From Anoplolepis gracilipes (lineage: Eukaryota > Arthropoda > Insecta > Hymenoptera > Formicidae), in NCBI RefSeq assembly GCF_047496725.1, contig NC_132970.1, positions 4,098,001 to 4,162,000 of the forward strand: a stretch of DNA of 64,000 bases. Reading direction: 5' to 3'. How positions within the stretch are numbered: the first letter of the stretch is position 1; each line of letters begins with the position of its first letter. The notes below the pieces were generated by a model. It saw only the letters and a list, made by a program, of their open reading frames with translations, searched no databases and was not told the origin of the DNA. This document shows, in pieces, positions 43,101 through 55,550 of the stretch. The translations under genes were made by a program, and so were the position numbers.

Positions 43101-44643
43101 TTTATTACTCACGGTAAAATTTATAGAATTCAAGTGAGAAATGTAGCTAAAGTTTATATAACCGCGTTTCATCTTGGAATAGAATTTTTTTACAGCATAG
43201 TCTTTCAGAGATAGTCATGTTTCAACTATTCTCAGGTCGGGAAACGGTGAGACCAAACAGAAATACAAGGCTGCGACGAATAGAGACAAGGGACAAGAAG
43301 AAAGAAGCGTTGTAAAAAGAAAATGTCGCCGCGGGTGTCGGCTGCGGAGTATCCAATTAGCCGATACTCGAGAGACGAGTGGATGTTTCGAGACTCGGGA
43401 ATGTCTGTCGGTAGCTTGGTATATATGTATGTAGCTCGTAGATCGCGCGCGGTGTGGTGCATTGCGCTTGTGTATGTACATACAAGCGCGAGTGCAATAA
43501 TAGTTTCCAGGATTACTCACTCTATATATATAGGCCTTATTTTATTTTATACTTTCGGTGGAAGGTACAAAGAGATAGTAAACGATAGCAAAGCTGACCA
43601 AAAAAATTTAGAGAGTAAAAGCATTCTTGATATTAAAGTTGTTGAATTTATTTCCTTCAAAAACAGAGATATAATATATGAAATATAGTAAACGATATGT
43701 AGACATGAACGACTTACAGAGAATAATGATACATGAAGTCTTCTTTAGAAACCGAAAATTGTCATAGAAACCAAAATAAATATAAATAAGTATCTATTCT
43801 AACAACGCTAAATATAATTGATCATTCAAGCGCAATACTTTGCGGTTTGCTTAATTTGAATGAGGAAAATCGTCACTATATATGTGTATCTACTTTTAAC
43901 AAAAGGCATACGTTATTTGGGTTTTTCTGTAAAATTTCATGATTATTATGTATAGAATAGGAGAGATTATTTGATTTCGTTTTTTCGATTGTCTAGTTTC
44001 ATCCCAAGTTATTTATGAATTTTGATTTAGAAAATGTTAATGCTTATATAGATTTTGGAACTAACATATTTGCGTTTATAACTTTATAATTGTAAATAAG
44101 ATAATTTTATTCGAGAATTAAGCATTAAGATTTAATAAGATTATATTATGTTTATTTGCTGAGTAAACTTTATACATTTTGACATAATTATATCTCGTTT
44201 CATGTCGCTTACATTTTACAAGCATCAACACGTGATACACGAGAGATATAAGTCATTCATAGTGTCGCTACCTCGACACGCACCTGTCTCTATAGATATA
44301 TCTACGTCGGGTTATGCAACGACGTTAAATTATCCATTAACCACTTTAGAGGACATTAAGTCAGTAGGACCGCGAAATTTCGCCGCTCCACTGTATACGA
44401 TGCCTCAGAGGCAGATCCGAGATGCCTTAAAGATGTAGAGTGTGGTTAACAGCACGCATTTACACCGAGCTCCGAAGCCGCGGAATGTCTCAGACTAACT
44501 GATACGGCATGACATAAATTCTCTATGACCTCTAAGAGCACTTTGGGTAAACCGCATCGTCGGCTTTCTTACTCAAATGGTATTTCTGTATGTATCGCGT
44601 CCCTACATTATCATATATTATTATAATATTTATATAATATTCA

Positions 44644-44695
44644 TACACACACACACACACACACACACATACACACATACACGCACATATATATA
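44644..44695. repeat. (AC)n microsatellite
   Basis: AC tract with scattered AT/GC interruptions, passing into TA. It lies about 0.5 kb beyond the 3' end of the defensin gene. Confidence 0.9.
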
Positions 44696-45198
44696 AGCAT
44701 ATAATATATTGTTTTTAGATATTGAAAGTATATTTTATTATAGATAAATTTCTGATATATACATTTGTCCAAAATAATGTTAGTAAAATCTTAATGTTTG
44801 AATTATACGCAACATACATACATGTATATCCATTAAACTTCTATCATTTTAATTTTAAAAGAAAGATTTTTATAGCTGGATTTAGCCAACCCACGAACTT
44901 CTAAAAATAATGAAAATAATGAAGAAAACGTTATTACAGAATTAAAATAATTTGACATTTTATACACATTTCTCTCTTTGAATTGTTATTAAATCTACGA
45001 TATACGACGTGCTAATTTTCCATTTATTATCAATGCAGTATTCAACAAGAATTTAACACATTGTATGCAGGAAAAAAGAATTACCATTTTTAATTATTAG
45101 TTTCAACGTACAATGTGTTAATATTAATCGAATTATTATGATTATTCTATCATTATAAACGAAAATATAAGATTATAATTATTCGTGCGAATCATGAC

Positions 45199-45419
45199 TT
45201 ACTTGCGGCACACGCAAACACGGTCATTGTTGCATCTTCCTCCGGTTTTTCCTCTGAGAATGCAATGAGCAGCACAAGCGCTATGGTCAACTCCCGCACC
45301 AGATAAAAGATCACAAGTAAATCTACGTGTGCGATGATGTTCTTTGACAAGCGTCACTGGTAATTCCAAAGATTCGTCTTCTTTCTGCGACAAGTCCATC
45401 GATGTATTATTATCTGGAT
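45199..45419 (-). CDS. Def: Insect defensin, exon 2 (propeptide and mature peptide)
   Basis: Second of two exons of a defensin, a secreted cationic antimicrobial peptide of the insect humoral response, active mainly against Gram-positive bacteria. The acceptor is TATTCTAG, just 5' of 45419. The first two bases complete the Asp codon begun in exon 1. Residues 22-54 are an acidic propeptide ending in the RTRR furin-type site. Residues 55-94 are the mature peptide: Cys at mature positions 3, 16, 20, 30, 36 and 38, with CAAHC and CVC, give the CS-alpha-beta pairing C1-C4, C2-C5, C3-C6. The Gly pair before Cys4 is typical. The peptide stops at CRK-TAA, so the C-terminal extension of bee defensin-1 is absent, as in ant defensins. 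All key residues are intact. A possible AATAAA lies near 45023-45028. Confidence 0.97.
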
Positions 45420-45800
45420 CTAGAATAAATAAAAAGAAAATGATGTTATTATATCAAAACAAAATCATAATATAAAGATAATATAAATATAGTTATTTTT
45501 AATAACTATAATTATTTAAAATATTAAAATATTAAAATTACAAAAATACAAAGTAAATAATTTAAAAAGTTACTTTAAAGATTTTGCATGCAATTAATAA
45601 CACTACTTTATTGTATAAATATAGACTTAATACAATTTTAAAGATTATTTTTAATGTATAAAAAAGAAAACGTTTACACACGCGTGTAACATATTTTATA
45701 AAAAATCATTATTTATGTACAAACATTTCTCCGTATATTTTTATTAAGAGAGTAAATTATGAAATTATATTAAATATCTATATTTAGTTTTTGATCATAC
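45420..45800 (-). other. Defensin intron, 381 bp
   Basis: GTATGA donor next to 45801 and TTCTAG acceptor next to 45419, both on the minus strand. It splits an Asp codon after its first base and separates the signal-peptide exon from the propeptide exon, a common layout in hymenopteran defensins. It is AT-rich with no other content. Confidence 0.9.
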
Positions 45801-45864
45801 CTTTATTAGGTAGTGCGATGGCGACTGCAGTCACGACCAAAAGGGCGAATACGTAGATCTTCAT
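45801..45864 (-). CDS. Def: Insect defensin, exon 1 (signal peptide)
   Basis: Starts at ATG 45864 on the minus strand and encodes 21 codons plus one base. The product MKIYVFALLVVTAVAIALP is a textbook signal peptide: Lys at position 2, a hydrophobic core, and small residues AIA before the probable cleavage point. The GTATGA donor follows directly. With exon 2 the precursor is 94 residues, the usual size for ant defensins. This exon is too short to show in a simple open-frame search. It was found by tracing the split codon back from exon 2. Confidence 0.95.
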
Positions 45865-45922
45865 CTTGAAGAATTCTGAGCGTCAAATCTTATAGAATAA
45901 TGTTAAATAAGTTAAATGTGCG

Positions 45923-45998
45923 CTTTATATAGTAAAGTCTTCACAAAATTATAGATAATAGTGGGGATATTGCTCAGTGATAAACACGGTGATTCCCC
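45923..45998 (-). promoter_or_regulatory. Defensin promoter: TATA box and NF-kappaB/Rel site
   Basis: On the minus strand, CTATATAAAG (45923-45932) lies about 60 bases upstream of the ATG, which would leave a 5' leader of roughly 30-40 bases. Another ~55 bases upstream is GGGGAATCACC (45988-45998), which fits the insect kappaB consensus GGGRNYYYYY used by Dif/Dorsal/Relish. A GATA motif sits between them on the plus strand (45954-45957). Paired kappaB and GATA sites close to a TATA box are the standard design of inducible insect antimicrobial-peptide genes. That the gene is infection-inducible is inferred from this. Confidence 0.72.
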
Positions 45999-46748
45999 AA
46001 CGAGATGTGTCATTGGTATTTCACGGTTCAGAGATTACAGAACAGACATAATATTTACATTACTAAGGCCGATATATTCATGAGATTACAGTTATAAAAA
46101 TCAAATTTAATACAGCAATTTGACTTTCTTATATTATATATGTATATTATAATATTTTATAATAATTATGATATAATGAAACATTCTAACTGTATATGTG
46201 TATAATTGTCATTACGTTAGCAAATTGCTCTCTAATAATTTGCAATAAAACAGTAATAAAGTATTATTACATTTTTAACGACGTTTGAATATAATGCATC
46301 ATTACTGAGAAGAAATAGAATAAATCTAACGACTTAAAGGATTTCTCGCTCATAATAATGCTGGCTTTGCAATTGTATTAACTTTTCCGATTTACCGCCA
46401 GTGTCACTGATATTTTGTTTGATAATGCAATGTAATGCAAAATGCAACAGGGATTTACATGCGGAATATTATTGTTCTGGGAATATACATGGCTTTATGT
46501 ACATGCGTACAACAATACATACATAAAGTAGTAGAGATATATGATATTTATCGTAGAGAACACACTATATATACAATCTCACATAATTACAAAACAGTTA
46601 TTAAACCGTTCTAATGTCTATGAATTTCGGAAAAAACAACCATCCACGTCATAATTCGATATCTTCGTACTTTCTTGTATCTAAATTTGACAAAATAAAA
46701 TTAAAATCTCAAATGGGATCAAGTTATTATAAGTATCGTGTAAAAAAA

Positions 46749-46772
46749 ATATATATATATATATATATATAT
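46749..46772. repeat. (TA)n microsatellite
   Basis: Pure TA tract inside the 24.4-kb TMTC intron, about 0.9 kb upstream of the defensin start. It follows a short A run. Confidence 0.85.
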
Positions 46773-47494
46773 ACGGAGTTGAGAAAGTTATTTTATAAAA
46801 GTCACTAGTTACTGTTACCGTTCTTTTTTTCAAAAAGTAACGAATTATTACAATTTCCATTACTTTTTTTTGTATATAATACAAATTTTACATACAAATT
46901 TTTTTAATACAAGATCAAATTAAATTAAAAATTTACACTAAACACTAAAAATTTTCAAACATTTTAAACATTTTCCATTAAAGTAATCAAAATGATATAA
47001 TTTTGATAGTGATATCAAAATAGCTATTGATATAAAGTATGTAATAATTTTGATAAGAATAATTTATTTGAAATAAGAGAAACTTTTGAAAAAAAAGTAT
47101 AAACAAGCTTTCTTAAATACTTTTAGATGCTGTAAATGTAAATAAAGTAATTTTCTTATTGTTAGTTTACTTTCAATAGATTTGTAAACATGGTCAAAAT
47201 CTCTTTCTTCACGTCTTTTCAATTTTTTTAATTTTAAAATTCTAACACGATACGATAATTTTCATAATATCGAATTCTTGACTAATCATTGAATTATCTG
47301 TCTATTTAAATGTTTTTTTACCAAGTAGAAAGATATTCCAGCAGTTTCTATGTGACTGCATTTTAATACTCTTATCAATCCCTAAGTTCCATTTCACGCA
47401 TATGTGCACATATATCTATAGTATATGTTATATGTATTATATAAAATGCGCTACAAGTAATATATATTAATATAAATTTTAATGTAAATTTATT

Positions 47495-47497
<3 letters not shown>

Positions 47498-47526
<29 letters not shown>
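47498..47526. repeat. (TA)n microsatellite
   Basis: Pure TA tract in very AT-rich intron. It is flanked on both sides by related AATATAAATTTATTAAA sequence. Confidence 0.85.
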
Positions 47527-50199
47527 CTTTAATATAAATTTATTAAATAAATCCGACATTCAAAATTCGTATACCTAGATCACGTCATTCTGCATAATAT
47601 CTAAAGATTTATATTTAAAATTTTAATATATATATATACATTGATATAACGAGAATAACCTGATATAAATTTACATTTGAAATGAATATTAAAATCGGTT
47701 TGAAATTCTACAACAATAATAAATTCATAATTGATGTAATAATATACTGACTTTAATACTAAACTCTTTTTTACTTCGATTCAATGCTTGAATCGTCCAC
47801 ATTTATTTTGTAGCGACAATAATGTGTGGGTGCGTGTGTGTAATCACACTAAATCATTATAATCTATCTGATTTAGAGCGACATTATCAAAGTAAATTGA
47901 CGTATTGATAAAATCCTATTTTTTCGCAAGATAAAAATTAGAGATATAAGTTATTAGTGAGTTATAAATCTTAAGTCTTAAAGACTTTGTTTATCGTATA
48001 CATCATTATAATTCGGCAGTTACATAAACGGTTATATCACAACGAGACATGGAGGGAAAGTGTCGTTGACAATGCTCAATGACGTATATCTGACATGGTT
48101 ACATGTTGAACCCTGGATATTTCACCGAAACCCGAAACTCCATACGTTATAATCCATTCCGACATCTTCCATTCATTATAACATGACGCGTACAGTCGTA
48201 GAAATATAGAGACCAGAGGAGATATCAGCGTGACGAGAGGGAGAGACAGAGATGGTAGTGGAATAGTTAAATCGAAACGTGGCTTTCGTATACGCGTTTC
48301 CTGAATCCATTCTGACGCGTTCGTATGCAACAGAACTGAATCGTCATCAGTTTCCGTATGCTAGTAACCAAGACTGACGGCGCATTCTGCCGCGAACGCG
48401 AGACGATGCTTCACCTTCGATCAATCAATCTCGCCGCTTCCGGCTCTACTCGTTCGTCAGCCGAAGAGGGAGGAAGTCGAGTAAATTACTGCGAAACGGT
48501 TATAACCCTATTCTATCCGGATGGTTGAAAATCTAAATTGCACGTCACAAATTATCTGTGTAGAAAGCCACCTACACCAATTTTCTCACTTTGCACTATT
48601 GGCATCAAGGTTTCCGTGTTTCCTGCTTCTCCGTTTAAATTTTCACTCATGTTAGTGCGCTATTTTTTACGATGTCGAGATGAGAAAATAGGCCAGAGAT
48701 GATATACAGGAGTTGCATTCACCGATAGAATAAAATACACACCTTTATTGTTTTGTTTATATTTATTTGTTATTAGTTTATATTTATATTTGTTTAAAGT
48801 ATATTTGTTTATAGTGTATTTATAATCGCGTTTAAACTAACTATAAAATACATATTTTGGAACAATATGAAAAGCTGATTAATCTTTAAAAGCTTTAAAG
48901 TAGAGAATGCTTAATGTTCGCAGGTAACTTACAGGAGACTGTATTAATGGCTCTAATTTTGGCCTTCGTCACAAAGTTCGAAACTACTCTGTGGATATAT
49001 CAGAAATAATGTGTGGACACATACGTGGTCAAAGTTTATACGCGATTGAACATAGTTATAACAGTGAGATTTATCTTCGTAATTGTGTGTGGGTGTCTGT
49101 TAAAATAATTATATTACATTATATTAATTATAACAATGTTAATATAAAATACATTTAACAGCTTAAAAAGTAACTTTATCGCGAAATTAATAACGTCATA
49201 ATTTTACGGTTTAGTAGGTATTAATGAATGTATCAGTCATGAACAATGAAGCATGTAACTATTGCTACTATTCTCGAAATAGCGTTTCAATCCAATTTCG
49301 TGTTACATGAATTCCATCTGATCATAGTCTATTGAACACACATTACTGATAATTATCGCTTTGGCAAATCTAGTGTAACGTATACATGTGCAAAAAATAA
49401 TCGGGAGAAATATACTTAATGAAGCATAATTAAAAACTGTTCTGTAACGCGGCAATTAAGTAGCGCAACGTAGGATGAATAAATAATAGTAATTATTGGA
49501 ATTGTATATACGGTAATAAGAGGATATAGGTACAATAATATCTTCGCCATACCATTCGATCAAATGTGCTCTTAATTAATAACAATTTTTTATGAGCTTG
49601 TTGATATGTTTTTATCGCGTTTATATTCCGAAACATACGACTCTAATTGTAAACAGCAGACGTTATCGCTTTCCGGTAATTATTCTTCTCTTTACAATTT
49701 GAAGGAGAATCCCGATGCGCGTGTGTATTCAGTTAAAACGGTTTACAAAAGTCGAATTAATGTGAATTCCGTCATTAACAGCGAAAGAAGAAAATTCAAT
49801 CGAAGAGCAATGTCTAGATAAGTTGGAAGCAAAAGAAAGAAAGTACGTTTAGATAAAAAAAAAACGTGAATTAAATTGGGTATGATATCTACGTCGTTCT
49901 TAATTTTCTTTTGTACTCATCGATCCTTTTTCTGTTCTTCAGTAAGACAAATAATCGTTAATTTGACTTATTGTTAGCTGAAATAATAACAGCGCTGGCA
50001 GTACAAACAGTAATTAATTTTACGTAACAATAATTAATCAAAAAATATTTTTAAAAGAAAGATACAAAACATACGCAGTACAATAGATATAAAATATTTA
50101 AACACAACAAATAAAGGTTTCAAGAAACAAAATTATTTATTATTATTTAAATTATTGTAGATTGAGTGTGTTGAGCACTCGTCGTATTAATTTCTGGAA

Positions 50200-51345
50200 A
50201 TATTTAATTAATTTTACTCTTGGACATTAAATATTGTTTATAAATAAAGATGGAAAGCTTCATTTTCTTTTACAACGAAAATTGTAATAATGGCAAAAAT
50301 TGTTTTATGCAAGAAGCAAATAATTTAAAAATTTCTTCGCTATGTCTCATTTCAAAGTCAATTATTTTTCGTCTACTTTTTTATAATTCTATGAATCAGG
50401 ATATCGATTGTTATTCATATTCCAGACAAATTTATAAGCCAGAGTAGGTATTCCAATGCGCAAACGCGATAAAAGTTGTGAGTGATGATTTATAAACAAT
50501 ATTTAATCAAGAGTAAAATCAATTAAATAATTCCAAAAATTAATACAACGATGAGTCAACAAACTCAGCATATCTAATTATTTTATTATGTACAAAACAA
50601 GATTTTTTAGTCTGCAAAATATTATTGTTATTATGCGACCTTGTTGAATCGTTTGATTATGAGGATTTTTTGCCAGAGACTTGCATTAATGAAAATTCCT
50701 GAGTAAATGTGGAAACTCTAGCGTCTAACATAACTTTGTTGCATTCGTATGAATTTTCTGATTTCTTAAAATTTCGATATTCTGTACATAGTTAATATAT
50801 ATATATATATATATATTTATTAATTTTACATTTTTTTGTAACATTACATGTAATTTCTGTTTTAGATGAAGTAACGTTTTAAATTTATCTTTTGATTCAA
50901 GATATTCTTTTTTTTTCTCTTAATATGAACTTTTGTTTTAAAGTAAGATATTCTCTAAATCAAATCCACATTTTCGTGCAACAACTTTTTCTCCTTTGTT
51001 TCCATTTAAAACTTTTACTATTGCTTCCTCAAGCTGTTCGTTCAGTTTTAAATGATTTATTATCTTTTGTCTGATATGCGAATATTGTATGAACTTAAAC
51101 GAAATGAAGCAAATAGTTAAAACATGCTATGGAATATGATGGATAAAAGGGATGCAAAATAAAAATCGTAATATAATATTAATTTTGTTATATTAATTAA
51201 TCGTCATATTAATTCACCTTATGATGCTTCAAACATTTTGTCTGATTGTATCTATTGGTATGAGAATAAATATTTTCTTGAAACAAAGTTTTCCAAAACA
51301 ATATATGAAATAATATTAACAGCGCACAAAATCTCACATATATAT
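50200..51345 (-). repeat. Decayed repeat unit, copy A
   Basis: Shares ordered blocks with copies at 51480-52265 and 54600-55550: a GTCTCATTTC-type block, a CA(G)GAT.T.GATTGTTATT block, TCCAATGCGCAAA, TTTAAAACTTTT.CT..TGCCTC, CATGCTATG, and AAACAATATATGAAATAATATTAAC. On the minus strand a ~55-codon frame (about 51100 down to 50938) contains LEEAIVKVLNGNKGEKVVAR, which has the spacing of a helix-turn-helix. The equivalent part of the last copy reads FEAVAEKVLNKNKEDIVT before a stop. This suggests remnants of a minus-strand protein-coding unit, but the function is not recognisable. Confidence 0.55.
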
Positions 51346-51479
51346 ATTTGAATATGTCAATAAAAATATGTTTAAAAAAAATCTTTTATATAAACTTTTA
51401 ATCTTTTAAATAATTATGAAATGATGTAATTACATACCTGAAATGATACTTACATTGGAAATTTGAAATGGGATCATAT

Positions 51480-52265
51480 TCTCTTTAGAGATGAGTGTTT
51501 GAAGTACTTGGTTCTGAAATTCTTGCAATTGTAATTCCTTTTTTTCGAAATATTCTCTTTCTATCGAATGATGCAAAAGATTGCGATGTGCTCATCAATG
51601 TTGAGAGCTTTTTTTTTGCAATTAGCCAAATTTTTTCGCTGTCTCATTTCGAATTGTCAGTCATTTTTCGTTCGCCTTTTTATGTTTATTTCATGAGTCA
51701 GGATGTTGATTGTTATTTTTGTATTCTGGATACGAATTCATAAGTCAGAATAACAATAAATAAATATTTTAATGCGCAAATTTGGCAAAAACAAAATGGT
51801 TGAGACTTTTTCTAGAGACATAATTATTCCAATAACGAAAATTTCTCAAATGTGAAAATTTCATTTTTTGATTTTGGTAATTCGTCATATTCTTAAGTGT
51901 TCTTTTGAGAATTTTTAATCTTCTTTACTTTTTTTCATAATTTTTTGTAATTTACATTAGTGATCTGCAACATAATTCTACTTTTTTAAAAATAATTTTT
52001 AATGCTTCTTCTCGAATTTAGATTTTAACTCTAAAGATTCTTTTTTATTTTCTATTATGTGTCTAATAAGTATGTAATTGGGATCTTCTTGATAGAGACC
52101 TCAATGCATTGTAAAATAAAAATTGTATTATAATATTATTCTCGCGATTTTCACTGTACAATGTTTCAAACGTTTTACTCGATTATATCTATCGACATTT
52201 AAAAATATTTTCTTGAAAAAAAAGTTTTTCAAAATAATATATGAAATAATATTAAATAGAAGCGA
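51480..52265 (-). repeat. Decayed repeat unit, copy B
   Basis: Shorter copy of the same unit, starting about 1.3 kb after copy A. It keeps the TGTCTCATTTCGAATT block, TGAGTCAGGATGTTGATTG, AATGCGCAAA, the AACGAAAATTTCTC block and the terminal AAAATAATATATGAAATAAT. Frames on both strands are interrupted by stops. Confidence 0.55.
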
Positions 52266-52559
52266 ACTGAGAGACGTAGAATGTCATTAATCGACAAAAA
52301 ATTTAAATCTAGTTAAACCTAAAATAAAACCTAATTTCTATTTATGTATATTAAATTATCTATGGATAGCGAATAAGAGACACTTGCGTCACCGTTCCCT
52401 TTCCCAGATATTTTATGATAACTGTATACATTATTTTTGTGTACACTTATATGCATAATGTGTGATCAATAAAATTTAAAACAGTTTATTTCTAGAGTAC
52501 ATTTGTATTGCATACATGTATTTTGTTAATAGAAAATTAAAGTTTAATAAAGAAACTTT

Positions 52560-52790
52560 GTGCGAGAGAATTCGTTTGCTGACATGCTATGTGAGAAAAA
52601 GGATACAACATAACATAAAAATCGTAAAATTATTCTTATGATTTTGCTTCAATGCTTTTCTGATTACTTTGCATGTTTTATACAATGTTTTTTTTACCTT
52701 ACTTAATCTAACTATATTTATAAACACTCAAAAATATTTTTTGAAATAATGTTTGCAAATAGACCAAAAACATTAAAATTACAAAAGTAC
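52560..52790 (-). repeat. Decayed repeat unit, partial copy C
   Basis: Only the distal part of the unit is recognisable: CATGCTATG, GGATACAA...AAAAATCGTAA, GATTTTGCTTCAATG, then ACACTCAAAAATATTTT. It is weaker than the other copies and could be a truncated duplicate. Confidence 0.4.
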
Positions 52791-53115
52791 AAAATCTAAA
52801 ATACATTTATGAAAGAAATTTGAAAAAATTTGAAAATGTTATAATTAGCACGAATGAGAATATACTTACAAACATAGTGAAAACAAGTGTATTTAGGACA
52901 ACAAACAACTACACAGAACGTGTTTTGTTCCAATTCTATTGTAAAATAAGATCACTGAAAAATTATATCATTGTTACACTGAAAAATTGCTTTAGTGAAA
53001 TGTAAATAATTTTATTTAAGATGCCTCTATATATATATATATAAATGACATATATATTTATTTTACATATTTTTGAAATCATATGATTTCCTTTCTTTGG
53101 ATTAATAATTTGTAG

Positions 53116-53221
53116 GCTAATGGTGCGTTTATCTCTAATAAACTAACAAATTACATCAATAATCACTGACTTGATTATTGATATAATTCGTTAGTTTATT
53201 GGAGATAAACGCACCATTAGC
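53116..53221. repeat. 106-bp near-perfect palindrome
   Basis: Two 50-base arms separated by CTGACT. They begin GCTAATGGTGCGTTTATCTC and end with the complement, GAGATAAACGCACCATTAGC. Only three of 50 positions mismatch. TA lies near both ends. It would form one long hairpin in RNA or cruciform DNA. The likeliest reading is a very short MITE; a hairpin small-RNA precursor is the alternative. Confidence 0.9.
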
Positions 53222-53564
53222 TAAAAGTTTGCCTTTGTATAAATCGTTGCTTTTAGTTTTGTAATCTTATAGATATGCTAACAATAATAATATAATAATA
53301 TTAAATAACATGATATTCAATTGTTATTTAGTGAATAAATCATAAAAAATTATAACAAGTATTATTAGTATAAATATATTGAGAGCATTCAATTATTCAA
53401 GAATAATTTTGGACAAAAAGTCACGTTGAAGAATATTTATATTGTTTAAATATTTTATAAATAAAAAGATTTATTGTATAAAGATTTATTGCGTTACATA
53501 AATTGGGTAAACTAACGTTCGGATTAACTTACTCTTTGCGGATTATTTTTATTTTTCTTTTATA

Positions 53565-53605
53565 TTATAGTTGGACGACACATATTTGTGCTCGACCAAC
53601 TATAA
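53565..53605. repeat. 41-bp hairpin
   Basis: TATAGTTGGACGACAC and GTGCTCGACCAACTATA form an inverted repeat around ATATTT, with small mismatches in the middle. It lies about 340 bases beyond the larger palindrome. Function unknown. Confidence 0.65.
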
Positions 53606-54599
53606 AACGTAATTAGCCTCGTCCATCGACGCTTTTCTTTTAGGAACACATGAAAAAATATTATGTACAGTGTGAAAATTAAAGATTTATGCTAACTCAG
53701 AGATAAAATTATATAAACAGGAATTATGCCATGTTCTGGATCGAGTGTACAAATTGAAGAATGTTAAAATTTAATATCGAAATTTACTGAATATTAGGTA
53801 ATAAAAGTTGAGTTGCTATGTTAAAAAATCAATCGAAACTCCTTCATTAATTCTCAGATATCCTGTATATTTCAATATCAGATATATCGATTATACAATA
53901 ACTATAACTATATCAAAATAAAGTAAACAAGTTTAGAAAGTTCAGTTACGTTCAGATTCGCGAAACATAGTCATTAATAATTAATAATAATAAGTTTCTC
54001 TTTCCCTGTATATTTTAATATACATATATAAGTACAAAAATAAGTTTACATTTTTTTTGGCGACATAAAAAATAGCAATTGATACATCATAAAAATTTAC
54101 GTATTCAAAGAATTAACGATTTTTATATTGTCTGCAATGTAATAAACGTAATTTATTTTAACTAGTTGATGATATGCAATTTTTAAAAATTTTCGACAAA
54201 CAATTTGTCGAATTGTAGAAATTAGAAAAATAAAAAAAGAGAATGGAAATACGCACAAAAAATAATAATTTTTCGACAATCACTAACTTTCTTTCGCTTT
54301 TCCTTTTATCTTTCAGTTTTTTCTTTTTTTTTTCTTTTTTTATCTTTATCTCTAATTCATTAACATCTAGTTTAGAAAATTTAAATGCTTCTATGTGTAT
54401 AATTAAATTAAATTTTTGTTTTTATCTTTGTTTACAGGATTATGCATATATTTATTTAAAGCACAATTTTGAAAATTAACAATAATATCCTGCAGATTAA
54501 AAAATATTGATTATTTATATTGAATATAAAATTATTTTTTTGTACAAAATGAGATAATTAGATTTATCGATTTATAACTGTATTAATTTTTTTACTTTT

Positions 54600-55550
54600 A
54601 TTTGACTGTTTCTACTCTTGAGCATTAAATTACAAATAAAGACAAAAAATTTCATTTTTTAAATGAATATTGCGATGATGAAGCAAGACATTTTACGCAA
54701 TTAAGCAAGAATTCAGATATTTTTTTGTTGGGTATGTCTCATTTCGAACTGATACAGTCATTCTTTAGCCACTTATTTATGTTCCATGAAAATATTCCAT
54801 GAAAAAAAATGTAATTTGTTCTTTTTTTTGTATTTTGGATGAATTCATAAGCCAAACAGCATTGGTCCAATGCGCAAAACCAACAAGAACAACGTAGCTA
54901 TTCTTTCTTCCAGAGGTAAAATTTTTCCAATAATGAAAATTTCTTCAGTAAATATGAAAATTTCATTATTCTTAAATGTAAAATGTTAAATAGGTCATAG
55001 GAATCATCAATTTTACAAATCCTTGCAATCTGAGTTATAGTTATTTTGTGAGATGAAATAGCTTTTTTAATTTTACTTTCTAATTTACGATATTCTTTTT
55101 TCTTTTCAATATGTCAATTTTTTATTGAAAATCTTACGATCTTTTATATATATATAAAATTTATGGTATCGTGACAATGTCTTCTTTGTTTTTATTTAAA
55201 ACTTTTTCTGCTACTGCCTCAAATCGACAGTTTAAGTCTTGACTTTTTATAAGTTTTTTTTTAAATATTTAATCTTATTATAAACCTAATGAAGTAAAGC
55301 AAATAATTAATAAAATAAAGCATGCTATGTAGATAAAAGGTAAATAAAAAGGGTACAATGTAAGCTAAAACCATTAAAAAATTATTTCACAACTTTTACT
55401 TTACGATGTTTCAAATTTCATTTAATCATATCTACTAACATTCAAGAATATATACATATATGTATATATATATATATTTTTTTTTTCTTGAAAAGTTGTT
55501 TTAAAACAATATAAGGAATAATATTAACATTGCGTAAAATCACACAATGT
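54600..55550 (-). repeat. Decayed repeat unit, copy D
   Basis: Starts in the CTACTCTTGAGCATTAAAT block (copy A has ACTCTTGGACATTAAAT). It follows the same order of landmarks to AAAACAATATAAGGAATAAT. It contains an internal TA tract absent from the other copies. All frames are broken by stops. Confidence 0.55.

Noticed and set aside
43323..43688. 121-codon plus-strand open frame
   Set aside because: Overlapped by two minus-strand frames in the same GC-richer patch, with no motif.
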